A stretch of 55,529 nucleotides of DNA from the NCBI RefSeq assembly GCF_012641335.1, contig NZ_JABAID010000023.1:1-55529 (forward strand), given 5' to 3'. Under the pieces are notes generated by a model. The model saw nothing but the letters and a program-made list of their open reading frames with translations. It had not been told where the DNA came from and ran no database searches. Position numbers and translations under genes: made by a program. Source of the stretch: Novosphingobium sp. ERN07 (GTDB lineage: Bacteria; Pseudomonadota; Alphaproteobacteria; Sphingomonadales; Sphingomonadaceae). Positions 26,761 to 33,977 of the stretch are shown here, piece by piece. The first letter of the stretch is position 1, and the number at the start of each line of letters is the position of its first letter.

Positions 26761-28260
26761 ATGTCGCAGACAGTGTCCAGCGCCATCGCATGGTGGGCCC
26801 GCATGCGGGGGGATCAGCCTGCCGTCGTGCTTGCCGGCGAAGTTCTCAGTTACCGTACGCTACAGGACTGGTCCGATCGCGTGGCGGCGATGCTTGTGGG
26901 AGCGGGGGTCGAGCCTGGCGATCGCGTGGCCATCTGCTCCACCAACAGCCTTGCCTATGTTGCCCTGATCTTCGGCACGATTCGTGCCGGTGCGATCGTG
27001 AGCCCTATCAATTTCCGCTACAAACCGCGCGAGATCGCCGAGTTGCTGGAAACGACCGAACCGCGTCTTGTCTTCGCCGGGCCGGATCAGGTTGCCGCTT
27101 TGCGCGAGGCGGGGGTCTCCCCGCGCGACATGTCGATGGTCGAGGGCCTGCGCGAAGGGCGTCGCGCGACGGCTGCCTACGATCCCGAACCCGATTGGCC
27201 CGTCGTCATCATCGCCACCTCGGGCTCCACGGCCAAGCCGAAGGGGGTTGTCTTCACCAACCGGACGATGACCGCCTATGCCGCCAACTGGTCGATCGAA
27301 GAGCCATCCGCGCCGGCCGGGTCCAAAGTCATCACGATGGCCCCGCTCAATACCTCTGCGGGATTCGTCCAGCTGGTGCACTACACGATCGCCGGGTGCA
27401 CGCTCTACATGGAGCCGCAATTCGATCCGGCGCGCGCGCTTGATCTGATCCAGCGCGAACGTATCACCTGTTTCGCCGCCGTGCCCGCGTTCTTCGAGTT
27501 CATCGCGGCGCGGCCCGAATTCGCGAATGCAGATCTTTCGTCGCTGAAGCTCGTCACCGCAGGCGGCGCACGGGTGAGCCGGCAATTGCTGGAAACCTAC
27601 CGGGCCAAGGGCATCGTGATCCGCCAGATCTACGGCCAGACCGAAGTTGGCGGCAACGCCACGATCATGCCTGCACATCTTGCCATAGACATGCCGGAAA
27701 AGTGCGGTTGGGGCGGTGCATTCATCGACATTCGCGTGGTCCGCCCCGATGGCAGCGACTGCGCGCCAGGCGAACAGGGCGAGATCCTGATGCGCTCGCC
27801 CGGCATGATGATCGGCTACTGGCGCAATCCCGAAGAGACGGCGAGGGCCCTGCGAGACGGCTGGCTTTGGTCCGGCGATATCGGCGTACTCGACGAGAAC
27901 GGACTGCTGACCTTCGTTGATCGTTTGAAGGACCTCATCATTTCCGGTGGGCTGAATATCTCCGCCGCCGAAGTGGAGCGCGTGGTCTGCGAATTTCCCG
28001 GCATACGCGAGGCATTGGCCATTGCAGCGCCGGACCCCAAGTTCGGCGAAACTCCGCTCGTCGTCTATCACGGCGACGCAGAAGTCGATGTTGCTGCGCT
28101 CATCGCTCACTGCGACGCCAACCTCTCCAACTACAAAGTGCCACGCTACGTGGCGTTTTCCGCCGATCCGCTGCCCCGGCTCGCCACGGGCAAGCTGTCC
28201 AAGCCCGCAGTTCGCGAACTCTACACAGATGCGCACCTGCGCCTGCCCAAGGTTCGTTGA
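26761..28260 (+). CDS. Acyl-CoA synthetase (AMP-forming)
   Basis: ANL-superfamily ligase of 499 aa that activates a carboxylic acid with ATP and CoA. GGGAG precedes the ATG. Motifs: A3 phosphate loop TSGSTAKPKG (153-162), IYGQTEVGG (A5), WSGDIGVLDENG (A7), DRLKDLIISGG (A8) and the C-terminal catalytic Lys in ATGKLSKPA. It leads an operon with P450, DUF35 and Ltp2-like genes, 21 bases before the P450. The acid is presumably the oxidised side chain made by P450, GMC and aldehyde dehydrogenase steps. Confidence 0.93.
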   Translation: MSQTVSSAIAWWARMRGDQPAVVLAGEVLSYRTLQDWSDRVAAMLVGAGVEPGDRVAICSTNSLAYVALIFGTIRAGAIVSPINFRYKPREIAELLETTEPRLVFAGPDQVAALREAGVSPRDMSMVEGLREGRRATAAYDPEPDWPVVIIATSGSTAKPKGVVFTNRTMTAYAANWSIEEPSAPAGSKVITMAPLNTSAGFVQLVHYTIAGCTLYMEPQFDPARALDLIQRERITCFAAVPAFFEFIAARPEFANADLSSLKLVTAGGARVSRQLLETYRAKGIVIRQIYGQTEVGGNATIMPAHLAIDMPEKCGWGGAFIDIRVVRPDGSDCAPGEQGEILMRSPGMMIGYWRNPEETARALRDGWLWSGDIGVLDENGLLTFVDRLKDLIISGGLNISAAEVERVVCEFPGIREALAIAAPDPKFGETPLVVYHGDAEVDVAALIAHCDANLSNYKVPRYVAFSADPLPRLATGKLSKPAVRELYTDAHLRLPKVR

Positions 28261-28281
28261 ACGCAGAACTCCGAGGAACCC

Positions 28282-29508
28282 ATGACCAAAGCACCAAGCC
28301 AACTGCGAGTGATCCCGCCGCATGTTCCCGCCCATCTCGTGTTTGATTTCGATATCTATGCGGACGCGCGCGTAGGCAGCGATGTTCACCAGACCTATTC
28401 TGCCGCAATCGCCGATGCGCCGGACGTCTTTTGGGCCCCGCAGAATGGCGGGCACTGGATGGTCCAGCGCATGGACGCCATATCTGCCATCGCGACGGAC
28501 CCGGAACATTTCTCGGTGCGCGAGATGCAGATTCCACGCGTCCCCAATCCGCCGTTCTTCATTCCGCTCAGCCTGGATCCGCCAGAAAATCTGCCGTACC
28601 GACGCGCCATGGCGCCGATGTTCGGCCCGGTAGCGGTAAAGGCGATGGAGCCGCGTCTGCGCGCATGGGCTGGTGAAATCATCGACGCGGCCCTGCAGAA
28701 GGGCACGTTCGACTTCATGGCCGATGTCGCCAAGGTTTTCCCCGTCAGCGTTTTCATGGAACTGATGGGCATGGATCTTTCGCGCCTGCATGAGTTCCGT
28801 GATCTTGCCGAGCGGTTCTTTGAGAACCAGAACGATGCCGCGCAGATAGAGGCTCTGAGCGGCCAGATTCTGGGCGTCATGAAGGCGTTGATAGACGAGA
28901 AGCGCAGTACGCCGGACGACAAGCTCATGAGCCATTTCATCCAGGCAGACATGGGTGGCGGGCGCACGATGAGCGAGGACGAAATCCTGGCGATGAGCTT
29001 CGTGCTGTTCCTCGGCGGCATGGACACGGTCACCAACGTGACCGGCTTTGCCTATCAGCAACTTGCACAGATGCCCGATCTGCAGGCCCGACTTATGGCC
29101 GACGCAGAAGGTCTCTCGGGTGCTTTCGCCGACGAGGCGGTGCGCATGTTCGGCGTGGTCAATACGCCGCGCCTTGTGGTCAAGGACATCGACCTCATGG
29201 GCGTTCCGTTCCGCGAAGGCGACATGGTATTGAACCTGCTGCCCATCGGAAGCCGTGACGATCGCAAGTTCGATCAGCCCCACGTGCTCGACATCGATCG
29301 CAAGAAGGTGGCGCACGTGACCTTTTCCACGGGCCCGCACCTTTGCATCGGCCATGTCCTCGGCCGTGCCGAGATCAAGGTGCTGACCGAGGAGTGGTTC
29401 AAGCGCGTGCAGTCGTTCAGCCTCGCGGCAGACAAGCCGCGCCCCTTCCGTACCGGTACGGTGATGGCGCTCGAGGCGCTGCCGGTTTCCGTGAACGCAG
29501 CATCATGA
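28282..29508 (+). CDS. Cytochrome P450 (class I, CYP101-like)
   Basis: Soluble bacterial P450, 408 aa. The heme loop FSTGPHLCIG has the ligand Cys355, close to P450cam Cys357. The I-helix reads FLGGMDTVTN with the acid-threonine pair, and the K-helix ExxR is EAVR. PLSLDPPENLPYRR and NGGHWMVQR resemble the camphor/ionone-hydroxylating CYP101 group. No ferredoxin or ferredoxin reductase gene is in the window, so electrons must come from elsewhere. It overlaps the DUF35 gene by ATGA. Likely role: hydroxylation of a terpenoid- or steroid-like substrate. Confidence 0.93.
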   Translation: MTKAPSQLRVIPPHVPAHLVFDFDIYADARVGSDVHQTYSAAIADAPDVFWAPQNGGHWMVQRMDAISAIATDPEHFSVREMQIPRVPNPPFFIPLSLDPPENLPYRRAMAPMFGPVAVKAMEPRLRAWAGEIIDAALQKGTFDFMADVAKVFPVSVFMELMGMDLSRLHEFRDLAERFFENQNDAAQIEALSGQILGVMKALIDEKRSTPDDKLMSHFIQADMGGGRTMSEDEILAMSFVLFLGGMDTVTNVTGFAYQQLAQMPDLQARLMADAEGLSGAFADEAVRMFGVVNTPRLVVKDIDLMGVPFREGDMVLNLLPIGSRDDRKFDQPHVLDIDRKKVAHVTFSTGPHLCIGHVLGRAEIKVLTEEWFKRVQSFSLAADKPRPFRTGTVMALEALPVSVNAAS

Positions 29509-29909
29509 ACCATCGCCTTGACGGCGCGGATGCGCCCTATTGGCAGGGCCTCGAAACAGGGCGGCTGCAACTGCCGCGTTGTGCGTCCTGCAGGCGCTGG
29601 CTCTGGCCTGCCGGGCACCGCTGCTCCACCTGTGGCTCGATCGGGATGGTGTGGGAGGAGAGGCCGTTGCGCGCCACGGTCTATTCGTGGACTCGCACTT
29701 GGCATCGCTTCGCCCTGACCGAGGCGCTCGATCTGCCCTATGTCAGCATCGTCGCCGAAATTGAAGATTGCGGCATTCGCCTGATGGGCCGGATGGATGA
29801 CGCTTCGCCAGATGACCCCGCCATTGGCGAGGCGGTGGTAGGTCGGATCGACAGGACCCGCGTTGGTGATGATGCCATCCCCACGATCATCTGGAGTCGC
29901 GCGGCATGA
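29505..29909 (+). CDS. DUF35 / OB-fold zinc-ribbon protein (aldolase or thiolase partner)
   Basis: 134 aa, starting at the ATG that overlaps the P450 stop. N-terminal zinc ribbon with paired cysteines (CASC...CSTC) followed by an OB fold (GMVWEERPLRATVYSWTRTWH...YVSIVAEIED). DUF35 proteins bind acyl-CoA partners; in actinobacterial steroid degradation a DUF35 domain pairs with Ltp2 to form a retro-aldolase. Here it overlaps the Ltp2-like gene by ATGA, a strong sign of a complex. It has no MaoC hydratase domain, unlike ChsH2. Confidence 0.88.
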   Translation: MNHRLDGADAPYWQGLETGRLQLPRCASCRRWLWPAGHRCSTCGSIGMVWEERPLRATVYSWTRTWHRFALTEALDLPYVSIVAEIEDCGIRLMGRMDDASPDDPAIGEAVVGRIDRTRVGDDAIPTIIWSRAA

Positions 29910-31075
29910 CCCATCCGCTTTACGGGACGACGGCAGTTGCCGGTGTGGGCCTCCGCCAGTTCAAGCGTGGCGCATCGCCGCTGCCAGAGCGCAGCCTTCT
30001 GGTCGAAGCGATACTCGACGCCTGCCTGGAAGCAGGATTGAATCCTGCCGAAGTGGACGGCTTCGTCTCCTATGGTGACGACAAGAACGAGCCGGTGCGG
30101 CTGATGGGGGATCTTGGCACGCGCCGCCTTGCGTGGTCGGCTTCTGTATTCGGCGGCGGCGGCGGTGGCATTGCCGGTGCTTTCGGCCTTGCCGCCAGTG
30201 CAATCATCAGCGGGCAGGCCAAGGCGGTCATCGTGTTCCGCGCGCTCGCCGAAGGGGCGAGCGGGCGCATGTCCGCTGCCGTGATGGCGCACCATCTCAA
30301 CGATCATCTTCTGGCCGCCGGGCTGGTGTCGCCCGCGCAAATGTGCGCGATCCGTGCACAGCGACTATTCAAGCACTACGGCGTGCCGCAATCGATCGTC
30401 GAGGATCTGGTTCGAGCCTCATACCACCATGCGCGCAACAATCCCGACGCGGTGGGCTTCGGCCAGGACTTCGACATCGCGGCCCTGCGCACGAGCCGAT
30501 GGATCGCCGAACCGTTCCGTCTGTTCGATTGCAGTCGCGAGAACGACGGTGCCGGTGCGTTGCTGCTGGTTTCGGCAGAACATGCGCAGGACCTCGCGAA
30601 GCCGCCCGTCTACCTACTGGGCTGCGCGCAGGGGACTGAAGCAGGCTGGGGCGATCTGCTGGAGAACGATGCGGACGACCTATACGCCACGGGCGGCTTC
30701 CGGCCCGTGGCGCGCGATCTCTATCGGCAGACCGGCCTCTCGCCTGCCGACATCGATTGTGTTCAGCTCTACGAGAACTTCGATGCGCAGGGCGTGATGT
30801 CGCTTATCGACCATGGCTTCTGCACTTATGAGAACGCAGCCGAAGTGATCCGCTTTGACAATCTGATTGCGCAGGGCGGGAAGCTTCCGGTAAATACCGC
30901 AGGTGGCAATCTCGCGCAGGGCTTCATTCACGGTATTGGCCTGCCCATCGAAGCCGTGCGCCAGCTGCGGGGAGAAAGCGCCAATCCGGTTTCTGGTGTG
31001 CGAACCTGTCTTCTCGCCGGCGGACCGGGAGCCCCGACAGTGAGTTCGGCTATCTTTGCAAACAAGGTGTTATAG
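29906..31075 (+). CDS. Ltp2-like thiolase-fold protein (probable acyl-CoA retro-aldolase)
   Basis: 389 aa of the lipid-transfer-protein/SCP2-thiolase branch. The segment where thiolases carry the nucleophilic Cys reads WSASVFGGGGGGIAGAFGLAA, with no Cys, so classical thiolysis is unlikely. The conserved Tyr region (VQLYENFDAQGVMSLIDHGFC) and ending GGNLAQGFIHGIGLPIEAVRQLRG match Ltp2 proteins, which use Tyr residues to cleave beta-hydroxyacyl-CoA side chains. It would release a short acyl-CoA and leave a ketone or aldehyde. It forms an operon with ligase, P450 and DUF35 genes. Confidence 0.85.
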   Translation: MTHPLYGTTAVAGVGLRQFKRGASPLPERSLLVEAILDACLEAGLNPAEVDGFVSYGDDKNEPVRLMGDLGTRRLAWSASVFGGGGGGIAGAFGLAASAIISGQAKAVIVFRALAEGASGRMSAAVMAHHLNDHLLAAGLVSPAQMCAIRAQRLFKHYGVPQSIVEDLVRASYHHARNNPDAVGFGQDFDIAALRTSRWIAEPFRLFDCSRENDGAGALLLVSAEHAQDLAKPPVYLLGCAQGTEAGWGDLLENDADDLYATGGFRPVARDLYRQTGLSPADIDCVQLYENFDAQGVMSLIDHGFCTYENAAEVIRFDNLIAQGGKLPVNTAGGNLAQGFIHGIGLPIEAVRQLRGESANPVSGVRTCLLAGGPGAPTVSSAIFANKVL

Positions 31076-31080
31076 GGCGA

Positions 31081-31112
31081 GGGGGCTGGGTCCGTTTGGG
31101 ATCTCAGCCCCC
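31081..31112. terminator. Hairpin between Ltp2-like and aldehyde dehydrogenase genes
   Basis: GGGGGCTG and CAGCCCCC form an 8-bp stem with a 16-base loop between convergent genes ending at 31075 and 31122. There is no clear T tract, so the call rests on position and stem. A perfect palindrome, arms GCCGACCTGC and GCAGGTCGGC (31125-31146), covers the last codons of the dehydrogenase and may add to it. Confidence 0.5.
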
Positions 31113-31121
31113 ATCGCACTT

Positions 31122-32618
31122 TCAGCCGACCTGCAGGCAGGTCGGCACGCGCGGCAGGAACACGCTCTTCGTCTCGCAGAATGCTTCCAGCCCTTCCACG
31201 CCACCCTCGCGGCCGACGCCGGACTTCTTGAAGCCACCGAATGGGTGGGTTAGGTCGAACTCGCGCCCGTTCTGGGTAAAGGTCCCGGTACGGATCGCGC
31301 GGGCGATGGCGTAGGCGCGGTCGGTGTCCTGCGTATATACCCCGCCGGAAAGGCCGAACTCGCTGGCATTGGCGATGGCGATGGCTTCCTCCTCGGTGGC
31401 ATAGGGGATCACCGCAGTAACCGGGCCGAAGATTTCTTCCTGTGCGATCGTCATGGAGTTCGAGGCATCGGCAAAAACGGTCGGCTCGATGAAATAGCCG
31501 CGTTCCATCCCTACCGGACGCCCACCTCCGGTTGCAATGCGCGCTCCTTCGGCTCGTCCGCGTTCGATGTAGGAAAACACCTTGTCACGATGTCGCGCCA
31601 TGGCGAGCGGCCCCATCATCGTCGCGATGTCCTCAGGATCGCCCACGGTCACTGCCTGCATCGCGGATGCCAGACTCTCGACGTAGGCATCATAGCGCGC
31701 GCGGGGGACGAGGATGCGGCTGAAGTTGATGCAGGCCTGCCCGCAGAGCATCGTGACGAGCGGCGCAAGTGCCGGGCCGAGCTCTGCGGGATCATAGTCA
31801 TCAAGCACGATGGCTGCCGACTTGCCACCGAGTTCCATCGTGTATCGTGCCATCCGGCTGGCACAGACTTGGGCGATATGAAGGCCGACTCCGGTCGATC
31901 CGGTAAAGGCCACCTTGTCGACGCCCGGGTGATGCACCAGCATATCGGAAGCCTCGCGATCGGCGGGGAGCAGGTTGATCACGCCGGGCGGAAGGTCTGC
32001 CTCCTCAGCAGCCTCGGCCAGAACGAAAGCCTCCAAGGGGGTTTCCGGCGCGGGTTTCAGTATGACGGTGCACCCTGCAGCCAGGGCAGGCGCGAGCTTG
32101 ACCAGCAACGAGGCAAGCGGTCCGTTCCACGGTGCGATCGCGGCGACCACACCTACGGCCTCGCGCACGACAACGGCGGTGTCGCAGGCGATGCCCTGCG
32201 CCGGACCGATCCGCTCGAAGGGGTAGGTCTCGGCCATCGCAGCATACATGTCGAGCAATCCGGCTGCTCCCGCGCTTGCTCCGCGAGACATCCAGACAGG
32301 AACGCCGACCTGCGCCAGCCAGCAGCTATCTGCGGTCGTGGCGCGCCTTTGCAGAGCGGCGGACAGGCGGCGCATTGCAGCGGCGCGTTCAGATGGGGCC
32401 ATGCGCGGCCACGGTCCGCGGTCGAACGCGGCGCGCGCGGCTGCCACCGCACGTTCCACTTCCGCAGGGCCTGCTGCGGCGACATCGGGCAAGGCGGCTT
32501 CGGTGGCGGGGTTGACCGGGCGCAGCCGGTCCGTGCCTTCGACATCTATCCAGCGTCCGCCGATGAAAAGGCGATCAGGCTCGGCAATGCGCACGAGTTC
32601 GACGGATGGTGCGTTCAT
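31122..32618 (-). CDS. NAD(P)-dependent aldehyde dehydrogenase
   Basis: 498 aa from ATG 32618, preceded by GGGAGAGATC. Family blocks: PWNGPLASLLVKLAPALAAGCTVILKPAPETPL (cofactor binding), FTGSTGVG, catalytic Glu in MELGGKSA, nucleophile Cys in CGQACINFSR, and EEIFGPVTAVIPY. The loop around Cys (CGQACIN) differs slightly from the usual GQxC. It diverges from the Rieske gene with palindromic sites between. Probably oxidises the aldehyde from the GMC or P450 step to the acid used by the ligase. Confidence 0.92.
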   Translation of the reverse strand: MNAPSVELVRIAEPDRLFIGGRWIDVEGTDRLRPVNPATEAALPDVAAAGPAEVERAVAAARAAFDRGPWPRMAPSERAAAMRRLSAALQRRATTADSCWLAQVGVPVWMSRGASAGAAGLLDMYAAMAETYPFERIGPAQGIACDTAVVVREAVGVVAAIAPWNGPLASLLVKLAPALAAGCTVILKPAPETPLEAFVLAEAAEEADLPPGVINLLPADREASDMLVHHPGVDKVAFTGSTGVGLHIAQVCASRMARYTMELGGKSAAIVLDDYDPAELGPALAPLVTMLCGQACINFSRILVPRARYDAYVESLASAMQAVTVGDPEDIATMMGPLAMARHRDKVFSYIERGRAEGARIATGGGRPVGMERGYFIEPTVFADASNSMTIAQEEIFGPVTAVIPYATEEEAIAIANASEFGLSGGVYTQDTDRAYAIARAIRTGTFTQNGREFDLTHPFGGFKKSGVGREGGVEGLEAFCETKSVFLPRVPTCLQVG

Positions 32619-32637
32619 GATCTCTCCCAACAGATAA

Positions 32638-32701
32638 ATCTAATCAACAAAGATTTGGCATTGCGAAAGCGCTTTTGCAATAAAATCTATTGGCAATAGA
32701 T
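32638..32701. promoter_or_regulatory. Paired operators around a central palindrome (ALDH / Rieske promoter)
   Basis: ATCTATTGGCAATAGAT (32685-32701) is a perfect 17-bp palindrome about an odd centre. ATCTAATCAACAAAGAT (32638-32654) keeps both outer arms but a poor middle. Between them lies TTGCGAAAGCGCTTTTGCAA (32661-32680), palindromic but for one base pair, with a LacI/GalR-like GAAAGCGCTTT core. The order site, AGCGCTT palindrome, site is the same as at 26606-26689. Confidence 0.68.
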
Positions 32702-32753
32702 ATAGCCGATGTTACCCCAATCACGAATCTGGTTAGGAAGAGGATCACGCCCG

Positions 32754-33944
32754 ATGAACGCGCCCGCGAAGACCGCGGAGGCAGCCGCATTGCCTCTGGT
32801 GCAAACCTTCGACATGCTCAGCACGGGCCAGCGTGCCGCGATGCAGCGCATTGCCCGGCACGATGAGGCAGAGGTGCCGCAGATCGATTTCCAGACGCCT
32901 GCGTCGATGTTCACGTCGGCCGAACGCTTTGCCCTTGAGCAGCAGCACCTTTTCCGAGCGCGCGCCGTGCCGCTTGCGGTTTCGGCTCTTATTGCGGAAA
33001 ACGGCACTGCGATGGGACATGACGCGCTCGGCATCCCGCTGATCATATCGCGCGACAAGCAGGGCCAGGCCCACGTTTTCCTCAATGCCTGCCAGCACAA
33101 AGGTGCCAAACTGCTGGAAACCTGCGAGCCGATGAAGGCAGCGCGGATGACCTGCCCTTACCACGCATGGACGTTCGGGCTGGATGGGAAACTCCTTGCG
33201 GTCGCGCGGCCTGAAACGTTCGTTGGCCTCGACAAGTCCTCGCGCAATCTCGTCGAGCTCCCTTCGCGCGAACATGGCGGCATCATCTGGGTCATGCTCG
33301 ACCGCAATGCGGAGCCTGACTTTTCACCGCTGGTGCCGGAACTGGCCGAGGATCTCGAGGCGCTCGATCTTCCGCGCCTCCATGTCTATGGGCGCAAGCG
33401 GTTCGAGATTGCGGCGAACTGGAAGCTTGTGCTCGAACCCTTCCTTGAAGGCTATCACGTCCAGCGCCTACACGCGCAGACCGTGGGGCCGATGTTTGCA
33501 GATGTTCCCAACGTGGTCGACCTGCTCGGGCCCACGATCCGTCAGATTTCGGGGAAGGCAAACTTCACGCCCGATGACCTGGCCCTGCCTGGCGAGAACA
33601 TCCACAAGACCGTGACCACGGTCTACAACATGTTCCCCAATTGCGTGGTCATAACCAGCCCCTGGTACATTTCCGTGATGCTGCTGCACCCGCGCGCTGC
33701 CGATCACACCACCGTCGAATACCATATGCTGACCCGCAGCGTGCCGGACAATCCGAAAGCCGAAGAACTCTATGCCCGGTCTTACGAGATGGTCCTCAAC
33801 GTCTTTGGCAACGAGGACTTCCGCGCAGCCGAGATTAGTCATGCCGGGCTTGCAACCGGTGCACTCGACACTTGCGTCTATTCCGGCCTCGAAGCGTCGA
33901 TCGCTACCTATTACGGCGTTCTCGATGGTTTTATGCCAGGCTGA
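32754..33944 (+). CDS. Rieske non-heme iron oxygenase, alpha subunit
   Basis: 396 aa from ATG 32754, chosen because AGGAAGAGGATC precedes it and the frame above has no family sequence. Rieske [2Fe-2S] ligands: Cys113, His115, Cys134, His137 (NACQHKGAKL...TCPYHAW). The mononuclear iron site is in WKLVLEPFLEGYHVQRLH, with a later acidic residue in NEDFRAAE. Such enzymes hydroxylate or demethylate rings or steroid-like substrates with a reductase. No ferredoxin or reductase gene is nearby. It is followed 33 bases later by the CoA transferase gene. Confidence 0.92.
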   Translation: MNAPAKTAEAAALPLVQTFDMLSTGQRAAMQRIARHDEAEVPQIDFQTPASMFTSAERFALEQQHLFRARAVPLAVSALIAENGTAMGHDALGIPLIISRDKQGQAHVFLNACQHKGAKLLETCEPMKAARMTCPYHAWTFGLDGKLLAVARPETFVGLDKSSRNLVELPSREHGGIIWVMLDRNAEPDFSPLVPELAEDLEALDLPRLHVYGRKRFEIAANWKLVLEPFLEGYHVQRLHAQTVGPMFADVPNVVDLLGPTIRQISGKANFTPDDLALPGENIHKTVTTVYNMFPNCVVITSPWYISVMLLHPRAADHTTVEYHMLTRSVPDNPKAEELYARSYEMVLNVFGNEDFRAAEISHAGLATGALDTCVYSGLEASIATYYGVLDGFMPG

Positions 33945-33977
33945 CGTGCACTAGAAGCAGATGCGTTGGCACGTGCG

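Noticed and set aside
26860..29355. 831-codon open frame on the minus strand
   Set aside because: Antisense to the ligase and P450 genes, which have full family motifs. It has no ribosome site and no recognisable domain; long antisense frames are expected in this high-GC DNA.
29906..31075. Calling this gene an acetyl-CoA acetyltransferase
   Set aside because: The nucleophilic Cys region of thiolases is replaced by a Gly-rich segment, and the C-terminal motif is that of Ltp2-type aldolases.
31125..31146. Perfect palindrome with arms GCCGACCTGC as an operator
   Set aside because: It lies within the last codons of the aldehyde dehydrogenase between convergent genes, where a termination role is more likely than operator function.
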